A stretch of DNA of 64,000 nucleotides from JAJVID01 sp035714085 (GTDB lineage: Bacteria; Acidobacteriota; Blastocatellia; RBC074), in NCBI GenBank assembly GCA_035714085.1, contig DASTMP010000048.1:1-64000 (forward strand), given 5' to 3'. Made by a program: the position numbers and the translations under genes. A model generated the notes under the pieces. The model was not told where the DNA came from. It saw only the letters and a list, made by a program, of their open reading frames with translations, and did no database searches. Shown here piece by piece: positions 9,351 through 16,440 of the stretch. Each line of letters begins with the position of its first letter. The stretch's first letter is position 1.

Positions 9351-10295
9351 ATGTTTGATCGGTTAACGAATTTCATCACCCTTCACCAGCCGATGATTGA
9401 AGCGGCGCTCGAGCAATCGCTGCCGCTCAGCGCGCGGCACGGCGCTGAGCGGCTGAACGAGGCGCTACGCGCAGCCGTCTTTCCCGGAGGCAAACGCTGG
9501 CGCCCTATCCTGACACTGCTGGGGACAATGACCGCCGGCGGCGCCGCGCAACCGGCGCTGCCGATCGCATGCGCGATTGAATTCCTGCACACGAGTTCGC
9601 TCATTCTCGACGATTTGCCCGCGATGGACGACGCCAAGTTGCGGCGTGGCCGCGCGACGCTGCATTTGATATACGGCGAAGGCCCCGCCCTGCTCGCGGC
9701 GCTCGCCTTGCTCAATCAGGCCTACGCGCTCCTGGCGAGTGGCGGCGAGGCGCGAGCAGGAACCAGCCGACTGATCACGGAGGCGGCGCGCTGCATCGGC
9801 CCCGACGGAATGATCGGCGGGCAGGCCGCCGACCTCGACATCAGAGCGTCTCGAGGCAATTCTCATGCGCTCGCCAGCCGACAACTCAAAACCACCGCGC
9901 TGGCGCGCTTGACGATCATCGCCGGAGCCATCGCCTCTGGCGCAGATGAGCAGGACGTCTCCGCGCTCGCCCGTTACGGCGATTGCCTCGGCGCGGCCTA
10001 TCAAATCTGCGACGACCTGCTCGACGAGTTGGGCGAGAGCGCGACGATTGGCAAGAACGTCGGGCAGGATGCGCGCCACTTGCGATCTACCTTCACAGCT
10101 CAGTTCGGCGCCGAGGGCGCTCGACGCCTGGCGCTCGACTTTCTGGCCGAAGGCAAGCAGGCGCTGCAGGAAAGATTCGGCGATTGCCAGACAGCGAGAT
10201 TGCTGATCGAGGCGGCCGATCTGGTAATTGTCGGAGCCGGGCCGTCGAGAACGTCGACGAATGCGGCGAGTTGGCGCGCCGAAGTGAAACATTGA
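9351..10295 (+). CDS. crtE: Geranylgeranyl (polyprenyl) diphosphate synthase
   Basis: 314 residues, a typical trans-prenyltransferase length. It joins isopentenyl diphosphate units, and in this operon would supply C20 GGPP for CrtB. GGKRWRP (46-52) is the diphosphate-binding region. The first aspartate-rich motif is DDLPAMDD (87-94), the two-residue insertion being typical of bacterial type II enzymes; GGQAADLD (157-164) and the second motif DDLLD (221-225) follow. The ATG at 9351 is chosen; a TTG at 9339 in frame is an alternative. The stop overlaps the next gene's TTG start (TTGA). GGPP rather than farnesyl diphosphate as product is inferred from context. Confidence 0.85.
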   Translation: MFDRLTNFITLHQPMIEAALEQSLPLSARHGAERLNEALRAAVFPGGKRWRPILTLLGTMTAGGAAQPALPIACAIEFLHTSSLILDDLPAMDDAKLRRGRATLHLIYGEGPALLAALALLNQAYALLASGGEARAGTSRLITEAARCIGPDGMIGGQAADLDIRASRGNSHALASRQLKTTALARLTIIAGAIASGADEQDVSALARYGDCLGAAYQICDDLLDELGESATIGKNVGQDARHLRSTFTAQFGAEGARRLALDFLAEGKQALQERFGDCQTARLLIEAADLVIVGAGPSRTSTNAASWRAEVKH

Positions 10296-11041
10296 ATCAA
10301 ACTTTACCGAAAAGTTACGAAATCCAGGCGAGTCCCGGTACGCCGCTCGTCACGTTGACGCTTTGTGGCTACCGCCCTGCGGAACGTCTCTGGGCCTTCA
10401 ACCGCATGGGCAGCGCGCGGCGGGAAATCAGCCGCGTCGCGGGACTGCGCTTCTGGAAACTGCTCGGAGCGGGTCACGGCGGCGGCTTCGGCCTGCGGCC
10501 AGATTTCTCGCGTTACGGCCTGCTCGCCGTCTGGGATGACGTGGAGGCGGCTGATCGATTCTTCGCGGATTCGCACGTGATGACGAGCTATCGCCGTCAC
10601 GCCGAAGAGATCTGGTCGTTGCGATTGCTGCCGGTGCAAGCGCATGGGACGTGGTCAAGCGTGAATCCGTTTCTCCCTGTGGCCGCTCCGCCGCCGCCCG
10701 GCGCGCCCGTCGCCGTCCTGACGCGAGCGAGCATTCGCTGGAGCTGTTTGGTCGCTTTCTGGCGCGCGACGCCCGCGACGAGCCGCGCCCTGGATGCCGC
10801 GCCGGGCTTGCTCGCTTCAATCGGAACCGGGGAAATGCCGTTCATCCGCCCGGCGACTTTCAGCCTCTGGCGCAGCGAGACCGAGATGAAAGCTTTCGCT
10901 TACGGCGTGCCCGCGCATCAGGAAGTCATCCGCCGCCGCCATGCAGAGAACTGGTACGGCGAAGAACTCTTCGCTCGCTTCGCGCCAATCAGATCGGAAG
11001 GCAAATGGCGCGGACACGATCCGCTCGCAAATCTGCTCTGA
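10292..11041 (+). CDS. CrtA-like (spheroidene monooxygenase family) carotenoid oxygenase
   Basis: 249 residues, close to the ~240 of CrtA. The WAFNRMGSARR segment, FWKLLGAGHGGGF, a YGLLAVWDD block and RWSCLVAFWRA with FSLWRS match the CrtA layout (tandem ferredoxin-like dimeric alpha/beta-barrel halves). CrtA introduces oxygen at C2 of acyclic carotenoids. There is no ATG in the conserved N-terminal part. A TTG at 10292-10294 overlaps the TGA of crtE (10293-10295), giving a coupled TTGA junction, and the homology begins a few residues later. The open frame extends further upstream inside crtE, but that part is shadow. Confidence 0.72.
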   Translation: MNQTLPKSYEIQASPGTPLVTLTLCGYRPAERLWAFNRMGSARREISRVAGLRFWKLLGAGHGGGFGLRPDFSRYGLLAVWDDVEAADRFFADSHVMTSYRRHAEEIWSLRLLPVQAHGTWSSVNPFLPVAAPPPPGAPVAVLTRASIRWSCLVAFWRATPATSRALDAAPGLLASIGTGEMPFIRPATFSLWRSETEMKAFAYGVPAHQEVIRRRHAENWYGEELFARFAPIRSEGKWRGHDPLANLL

Positions 11042-11052
11042 GTCTTGAAGGT

Positions 11053-12204
11053 ATGATCTGGCTGTTTATTCTTTTCTCTCCGCTGCCGCTCGTCCTGGCC
11101 GTAGCGCTGTGGAACGTGGTGGCCTGGCCGAAGTTCACCACTACGGCGCCCGTCAGACCGGGCCTGGTCTCAGTTTTGATCCCGGCGCGCAATGAAGAGG
11201 CGAACCTCGCGGATTGCCTCGAAAGCGTGCTGCGGCAGGACGCGACGGTGGGCGAGGCGCTCGTTTACGACGATCATTCGACGGACGCGACGCCGCGCAT
11301 TGTAGCCGCTTACGTAGCGCGTGACGCCCGCGTGCGCGCTATTGATCCACGCCCGCTGCCGGCCGACTGGTGCGGCAAGAACTTCGCCTGCGCGCGACTC
11401 GCCGAGGAGGCTCGCGGCGCGTGGATGCTTTTTCTCGATGCCGATGCGAGGCTGGCTGAGGGAGCCGTCGCCCGGATGGTCGAAGAAGCGCGCAGACGCG
11501 AAGTAACGCTGCTCTCGGCCTGGCCGTCGCTCACCCTGATGAGCTTCTGGGAGAAGGCGCTCATGCCGATGCTCAATTTCGTCGTTTTCAGCCTCTTCCC
11601 TGCCCCACTCTCCCTCCTGCGCGATGACGCCTCGCTTGGCCTGGTTCATGGCGCATGTATCCTCGTCGAGCGCGCCTGCTATCAAGCCGTGGGCGGGCAC
11701 GCTGCTGTGCGCGATGAAATTTTCGAGGACCAGCGCCTGGCTCATTTGTGGCGTGAGAAGGGCGGACGCGGGTTATGCCTCGACGGTCAGGGCGTCGTCA
11801 GCGTGCGGATGTACAGTTCGCTGTCCGGGATATGGAGCGGTTTTCAGAAGAACTTCTTTCCGGCCTTTCGCCGCGAGTCGAGCTTCTGGGGCTTCATTAT
11901 GATGCACGCCGGGATGTTTCTCGCGCCTTTCGTCATGCCATTCTGGATTCACGCGTGGCCAGGGTGGCCAATGTGGCCAATATTGATAGCCATCGCGTGC
12001 GCGCTCGCCATTCGCGCGCTGCTCGTTCTACGCTTCGGACATCCCTGGCTGTCCGTCCTGCTGCACCCGCTGGCCGAAGCGATCCTGCTCGCCATTGGCC
12101 TCTCCTCGTGGCGCCGCTGCAAGAGCGGCCGGGGCGTGGACTGGAAAGGCAGGCGATACCATTACCATGAGGATCGAGGATCGAGGATCGAGGATCGAGG
12201 ATAG
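11053..12204 (+). CDS. GT2 family glycosyltransferase with C-terminal membrane helices
   Basis: 383 residues. It begins with a membrane helix (MIWLFILFSPLPLVLAVALW), then a GT-A domain: VSVLIPARNEEANL, DDHSTDATP, the metal-binding region FLDADARLAEG, and an acceptor/catalytic block EDQRLAHLWREKGG. Two or three C-terminal helices follow. This is the arrangement of carotenoid glycosyltransferases near cruF (CruG/CrtQ type), so sugar transfer to a hydroxylated carotenoid is likely. The ATG at 11053 starts just before the first helix. The last residues (HEDRGSRIEDRG) are encoded by a heptamer tandem repeat and are not part of the domain. Confidence 0.75.
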   Translation: MIWLFILFSPLPLVLAVALWNVVAWPKFTTTAPVRPGLVSVLIPARNEEANLADCLESVLRQDATVGEALVYDDHSTDATPRIVAAYVARDARVRAIDPRPLPADWCGKNFACARLAEEARGAWMLFLDADARLAEGAVARMVEEARRREVTLLSAWPSLTLMSFWEKALMPMLNFVVFSLFPAPLSLLRDDASLGLVHGACILVERACYQAVGGHAAVRDEIFEDQRLAHLWREKGGRGLCLDGQGVVSVRMYSSLSGIWSGFQKNFFPAFRRESSFWGFIMMHAGMFLAPFVMPFWIHAWPGWPMWPILIAIACALAIRALLVLRFGHPWLSVLLHPLAEAILLAIGLSSWRRCKSGRGVDWKGRRYHYHEDRGSRIEDRG

Positions 12205-12266
12205 CGCCATTCGCACAAGTCGATGCTCGATCTTCTACCCTCTATCCTCTATCATCGATCCTCGAT
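12169..12266. repeat. Heptamer tandem repeat plus inverted partner between GT2 and second desaturase
   Basis: Five copies of GAGGATC (last one GAGGATA) at 12169-12203 encode the GT2 tail. A C/T-rich partner (12231-12266: CTCTATCCTC..., ATCGATCCTCGAT) could fold back on it. The ATG of the next gene follows directly at 12267, leaving that gene without a Shine-Dalgarno sequence. Confidence 0.6.
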
Positions 12267-13736
12267 ATGAAACATGCAGTCGTCATCGGCGCCGGGCTGG
12301 CCGGCCTGGCAATCGCTTTGCGCCTGGCGGCGCGCAATTGGCGCGTCACCGTCTGCGAACAGGGCGACAGTTTCGGCGGCAAGATGAATTTTTGGGCAGA
12401 GCGCGGCTTCCGCTTCGACACCGGGCCGTCGCTGATTACGATGCCCTGGGTCTTTGAAGACCTTTTTCGAGCTACGGGCGGCTCTTTGCAGGAACACTTG
12501 ACGCTCGCGCCGGTGAGCCCGCTCTGCGATTACGTTTACGACGACGGCGTCCGCTTCACACATTCGACTTCGCTCCCGGAGTGGCTCCAGACCGTGCGCC
12601 GGATCGAGGCTGACGACGAGCGCGGCTTCCTGAAATTTCTCGAACTCGGGGCGCGGCTCTACGAGGTTTCCAAAGAGACTTTCCTGCGCCGCCGCCCGCT
12701 CGACTGGCCCTCCGTGAAGGCGTCCGCGATCCTGCGCCATCTTCCCATACGCTACGGCTGGGGCAATTATCACCGCGCCGTTACGGCGCACTTCAAAAGC
12801 CCGTATCTGCGACAGCTTTATGACCGCTATCCGACCTACGTCGGCTCATCACCCTACCAATCGCCCGCGACTCTCGCCGTCATCCCTTATATCGAATACG
12901 CTTTCGGAGGCTGGCACGTCAAAGGCGGTCTCTATCGCATAGTGGAAAGCCTGATTGAACTGGCAGGACGAGCGGGCGTCGAGTTGCTGACCCGCGCGCG
13001 CGTCGAGCGCATCGAGCGTGAGCAAGACAGGGTGAGCGGCGTGCGGCTAATTGACCACACGCGCATCGCGGCGGATGTGGTCGTGATGAACGGCGACGCG
13101 TCGGACGCCCCCGTTTTGTTAGGCGAAGAGCGGGCGGCGCGCCTGCCCCCCTCCGAACGCTCGCTCTCCGGCTTGATCTTCCTGCTCGGCGTCAAGCGCA
13201 ACCTCCCCCAGCTTCGGCATCACACCGTTTATTTCTCGGCCGATTACCGGCGGGAGTTCGCCGAGTTGTTCAACGAGCGCCGGTTTCCCGACGACCCGAC
13301 GGTTTACGTCAGCGCGCCATCGCGCAGCGACCGCTCACTCGCGCCGGCTGAAGGCGAAACGCTCTTCGTCATGGCCAACGCCCCGGCCAACGATGATGAA
13401 GATGAATGGAATGAAGAAAGGATCGCCGAGGCGCGGCGGCGCGTCTTCGAGCGGCTGCGTCGCGGCGGGTTCCCCGATGTCGAGACTGACGTCGTGGTGA
13501 GCGACATCTGGACGCCGCGCCGCATCGCTCACCGTTACGCGGCGCCGGGGGGCGCGATCTACGGAACGCACTCACATGGCTGGCGGAATGCTTTCCTGCG
13601 CCCCCCCAACAAGGACGCCCGCTACAAGGGCCTCTATTACGTCGGCGGCAGCTCGCATCCTGGAGGAGGAACTCCGACCGTACTGCTTTCGGCCAAGATC
13701 ACCAGCGACCTAATCAAACGATATGAACTGGCGTAA
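12267..13736 (+). CDS. CrtI-type carotenoid desaturase (second copy)
   Basis: 489 residues, the usual CrtI length. The FAD motif is VVIGAGLAGLAIA (residues 5-17), followed by CEQGDSFGGKMNF and RFDTGPSLITMPW. The C-terminal motif GLYYVGGSSHPGGGTPTVLL is the FAD-contacting segment. It directly precedes cruF, overlapping it by 14 bases. CruF makes 1-hydroxy carotenoids and CrtD desaturates such products at C3,4, so one of the two desaturases is probably CrtD-like. Unlike the first copy it has no N-terminal extension. No Shine-Dalgarno sequence is visible because a repeat abuts the ATG. Confidence 0.85.
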   Translation: MKHAVVIGAGLAGLAIALRLAARNWRVTVCEQGDSFGGKMNFWAERGFRFDTGPSLITMPWVFEDLFRATGGSLQEHLTLAPVSPLCDYVYDDGVRFTHSTSLPEWLQTVRRIEADDERGFLKFLELGARLYEVSKETFLRRRPLDWPSVKASAILRHLPIRYGWGNYHRAVTAHFKSPYLRQLYDRYPTYVGSSPYQSPATLAVIPYIEYAFGGWHVKGGLYRIVESLIELAGRAGVELLTRARVERIEREQDRVSGVRLIDHTRIAADVVVMNGDASDAPVLLGEERAARLPPSERSLSGLIFLLGVKRNLPQLRHHTVYFSADYRREFAELFNERRFPDDPTVYVSAPSRSDRSLAPAEGETLFVMANAPANDDEDEWNEERIAEARRRVFERLRRGGFPDVETDVVVSDIWTPRRIAHRYAAPGGAIYGTHSHGWRNAFLRPPNKDARYKGLYYVGGSSHPGGGTPTVLLSAKITSDLIKRYELA

Positions 13737-14460
13737 AGTCATCCTGACGGCGCTCGCCGGCGTATATGTAACGCTGTGGGTCGGCGGTGTGAGCGCGCAC
13801 ATCCTGCGTGGCGGCCCTCCGCCTGACGCTCAATGGGCGGCCCCCATTTTCCTGCTCTTGGCCGGGTTGATCGTGCTCGTTACGGCCAGCCCGGCGAATC
13901 TGGGCGGATTGCTGGCGGCGGCGGGCATCGGCTTCATCGCCGAATACATCGGCGTCAGTTGCGGCTTTCTCTTTGGCCGCTATGTTTACACCGAGACGCT
14001 ACAGCCCCTACTGCTCGGCGTGCCGTTGGTGATGGCGAGCGCCTGGATGATCCTCTTTGCCTACGTCAAGCAGATGCTGCTTCCATTCAAGTTGTCCAAA
14101 CCGGCTGAAATGATCATCTCCGGAATATGGATGGTGGCGATAGATCTGCTGATTGACCCGCTTGCGGCGAATCGACTCGGTTATTGGCGCTGGATTGAGG
14201 TGGGAGCTTACTACAGCGTACCGGCGCGAAATTTTCTCGGCTGGTTCGCGGTCAGTTTCATGATCTTCGGAATTATCAGACAGCGTCCGCAGTCCGATTT
14301 GTGGGCGCGATCAATGGGCCTAAGCATTCTGCTCTTCTTCACCGTCATCGCGCTGGCTTATCAATTGGCTCTCGCTGCGAGTGTCGGAATCGCCCTATCT
14401 CTGGTTCATCTCGCGATTATCACTGCAGGCAATTACGGCCGTGTTCACGTGAACAAATAG
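13723..14460 (+). CDS. cruF: Carotenoid 1,2-hydratase, CruF family (DUF422)
   Basis: 245 residues, almost all in about seven membrane helices. The DUF422/CruF signatures are present: FGRYVYTETLQPLLLGVPL (residues 85-103), then the intramembrane acidic segment DLLIDPLAANRLGYW, then AYYSVPARNFLGW. CruF adds water across the terminal C1=C2 bond of a psi end, giving a 1-hydroxy carotenoid. The ATG lies inside the last codons of the preceding desaturase, indicating translational coupling. It is the last gene of the operon and is followed at once by a perfect 19-bp inverted repeat. Confidence 0.88.
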   Translation: MNWRKVILTALAGVYVTLWVGGVSAHILRGGPPPDAQWAAPIFLLLAGLIVLVTASPANLGGLLAAAGIGFIAEYIGVSCGFLFGRYVYTETLQPLLLGVPLVMASAWMILFAYVKQMLLPFKLSKPAEMIISGIWMVAIDLLIDPLAANRLGYWRWIEVGAYYSVPARNFLGWFAVSFMIFGIIRQRPQSDLWARSMGLSILLFFTVIALAYQLALAASVGIALSLVHLAIITAGNYGRVHVNK

Positions 14461-14536
14461 CCACAGAGCGCGCAGAGGGTACAAAGAAAATCATGATTTC
14501 TCTGTGATTTCTCTGTGCCCTCTGCGCGCTCTGTGG
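14461..14536. repeat. Perfect 19-bp inverted repeat between convergent operons
   Basis: CCACAGAGCGCGCAGAGGG (14461-14479) and its exact reverse complement (14518-14536) flank a 38-base loop. It exactly fills the space between the cruF stop and the stop of the nrfD-like gene on the other strand. It may act as a two-way transcription barrier, though it lacks the U-tract of an intrinsic terminator. It resembles the dispersed CACAGAG palindromes of many genomes. Confidence 0.75.
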
Positions 14537-15619
14537 CTAAGATGGCTCCGCCCAGCCGGGCGCGTTGCGGCTCGGCCGCGTCGCCTCTTGCGCGCTCCGC
14601 AAATCATCGGCGGAATCGCGACCCGCATGTACTACGGCCCATTTGAGCGCAAGACCTCCGGCGAGCGTGAGCGCGGACCCGAGCAGCGTCGCGCCCAGGC
14701 TCGGTCTGCGCTCCTTCGGCTTGAACGCCTGAATGATTGCGGGCGCGATAAGTCCCGCGCCGACCGCGCCCAACCAAAACCGCCACCCCTGGCGCCCGGA
14801 CGTGAGTGGTTTCGCCGCATCGCCCGTCGTGGCCAGATATCCTGCCAGGGCGGCGGCTTCGACGACGCGCGAGGCGATTTCGATCTTTTCCAGCCGCCGC
14901 GACGCCGCGCATTCACGGCCGGCGCCCAGCGCGAGCGCGAGACGCGTGGCAGCGACGCCGTTGCTCAGCGCGTTTGACGCGAAGAGAGCGCCTAGCAACC
15001 GACTCTTCGCCCAGAGCGGCGTACTTGTCGTCGAGAGCAGCACGCCCGGATAGCTCATCATCGTCAACGCCAGCGGTATCCCAATCACGTCGAGCGAGCA
15101 TGACGGCGCCAGCTTGCCAATGAGTTTGAGTGGCCAGTCCGGTAATCGCAGGTCGGAGGAGACTTGCTTCGCCGCCAGCAGCGTGAGCGGCAGACTGTAC
15201 GTCGTCAGAGCCCAAGTTCCAAGATTCATCGGCGACGAGGGCTTGAAAACGCGCAACATGTGATGAAAGCGCGATGGGTCTCCCAGGTCATCAATCAACA
15301 GAGGCGGGCATGGAAGAAACGACAGAAACGCGACGTGGCGGGCCGCTCGCACTGCGGGCTTCATGCGTTTACCGCCAAACATCTCCGCCAAACAAGCCGT
15401 CAAGAACGCCCCACTGGAAACGCCTTCAAGATAGAAATACCAGGCTATCTGCCAGCGCCAGGTCGGGCGTTTGAGCATCGGCAAGCCGTAATAGCCCTCC
15501 TCGGTCACGGCTTCAGGCCGCGCCTTTTTGGGCGCCTCGGCGCCTCGCAAAATGCGCGGCGGCGCCTTTCCGACTTCGCGCGTTTGGCGCAGATCGAGCG
15601 CGGGTTTGGTAACGGCCAC
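14537..15619 (-). CDS. NrfD/PsrC-type membrane subunit of the formate dehydrogenase
   Basis: 360 residues. RWQIAWYFYLEGVSSGAF (residues ~54-71) is the first-helix signature of NrfD/PsrC quinone-interacting proteins. Further hydrophobic helices follow, with PLLIDDLGDPSRFHHM between. These proteins pass electrons from an adjacent four-cluster ferredoxin subunit to menaquinone without heme. The start lies two bases after the ferredoxin gene's stop, so it is the third cistron of the fdn operon. In E. coli Fdn this place is taken by a diheme cytochrome b, so this is a different membrane module. Confidence 0.82.
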   Translation of the reverse strand: MAVTKPALDLRQTREVGKAPPRILRGAEAPKKARPEAVTEEGYYGLPMLKRPTWRWQIAWYFYLEGVSSGAFLTACLAEMFGGKRMKPAVRAARHVAFLSFLPCPPLLIDDLGDPSRFHHMLRVFKPSSPMNLGTWALTTYSLPLTLLAAKQVSSDLRLPDWPLKLIGKLAPSCSLDVIGIPLALTMMSYPGVLLSTTSTPLWAKSRLLGALFASNALSNGVAATRLALALGAGRECAASRRLEKIEIASRVVEAAALAGYLATTGDAAKPLTSGRQGWRFWLGAVGAGLIAPAIIQAFKPKERRPSLGATLLGSALTLAGGLALKWAVVHAGRDSADDLRSAQEATRPSRNAPGWAEPS

Positions 15620-15621
15620 TG

Positions 15622-16440
15622 CTAATCTCCTCTCGCCAGCAGCAGCGCGGAAACTGCGGCCAGGCCGACTGCCGCGCCGAAACTGAACAGGTAGTTGGTC
15701 TTCAAATGCGCCTTCGGTCTGCGAGGCGCTTCCGGCAGGTTGTAGACTGTTGGATGGTCTGTCAGCAGGAAGAAAGCATTGAGCGCGCCGTACTCGCCCG
15801 ACGCCTCCGCGCCGTACAGATAAGCATCGCCCGTCCCGCGCTCATGCAACTCTTCGACACGCCGGCGCGCCTTCGCGCGCAACTCGTCAACCGGGCCGAA
15901 CTGGATCGAATCGGTCGGGCATGCCTTCGCGCAGGCGGGCTCGACGCTGTCCTTCTGCCGATCGTAACAGAGGGTGCATTTGCGGGCGTGGCCGTCGGAT
16001 TCGCCGCGGGCGATGACGCCGAACGGACAGGCCGCGACGCAATAGCCGCAGCCGTTGCAGATGTCCGGTTGCACATAGACGTTTCCGAATTCGTTGTAGA
16101 TGATCGCGCCTGTCGGACAGGCCTCCTGACACGGCGCCTGGACGCAGTGCTTGCACACGTCGCTCATCATCAACCAGCGGCCCGCATGATTAGCGCCGCC
16201 GCCGTCGAACTGCTCGACGAAGGCGACATGCCGCCAGGTCGTGTCGGACAGACAAGCCGTGTTGTCATAGCTATTCCCTGTCCAATGAAAGCCGTCCGCC
16301 GGGAGCTGGTTCCACTGCTTGCAGGCGACTTCGCACGCCTTGCAGCCGATGCAAAGCGTCGTGTCGGTGAAAAAGCCCGTCTCCACTTGCTGTTGCGGCG
16401 GTTCGGGGCGCGAGAAGGCGTTGCGGAGTTCCGCGATCAT
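15622..16440 (-). CDS. fdnH: Formate dehydrogenase iron-sulfur (beta) subunit
   Basis: 272 residues. Four cysteine groups bind four [4Fe-4S] clusters: CIGCKACEVACKQW, CKHCVQAPCQEACPTG, CNGCGYCVAACPFG and CTLCYDRQ...CAKACPTD. A C-terminal membrane anchor (FSFGAAVGLAAVSALLLA) matches FdnH-type subunits. The open frame runs further upstream, but the ATG at 16440 overlaps the TGA of the catalytic gene (ATGA), so the coupled start is preferred. It carries electrons from the molybdenum/tungsten subunit to the NrfD-like subunit. Confidence 0.9.
   Translation of the reverse strand: MIAELRNAFSRPEPPQQQVETGFFTDTTLCIGCKACEVACKQWNQLPADGFHWTGNSYDNTACLSDTTWRHVAFVEQFDGGGANHAGRWLMMSDVCKHCVQAPCQEACPTGAIIYNEFGNVYVQPDICNGCGYCVAACPFGVIARGESDGHARKCTLCYDRQKDSVEPACAKACPTDSIQFGPVDELRAKARRRVEELHERGTGDAYLYGAEASGEYGALNAFFLLTDHPTVYNLPEAPRRPKAHLKTNYLFSFGAAVGLAAVSALLLARGD

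Noticed and set aside
9983..10291. N-terminal extension of the CrtA-like protein inside crtE
   Set aside because: This part is an overlapping-frame shadow of crtE; homology starts after the TTG at 10292.
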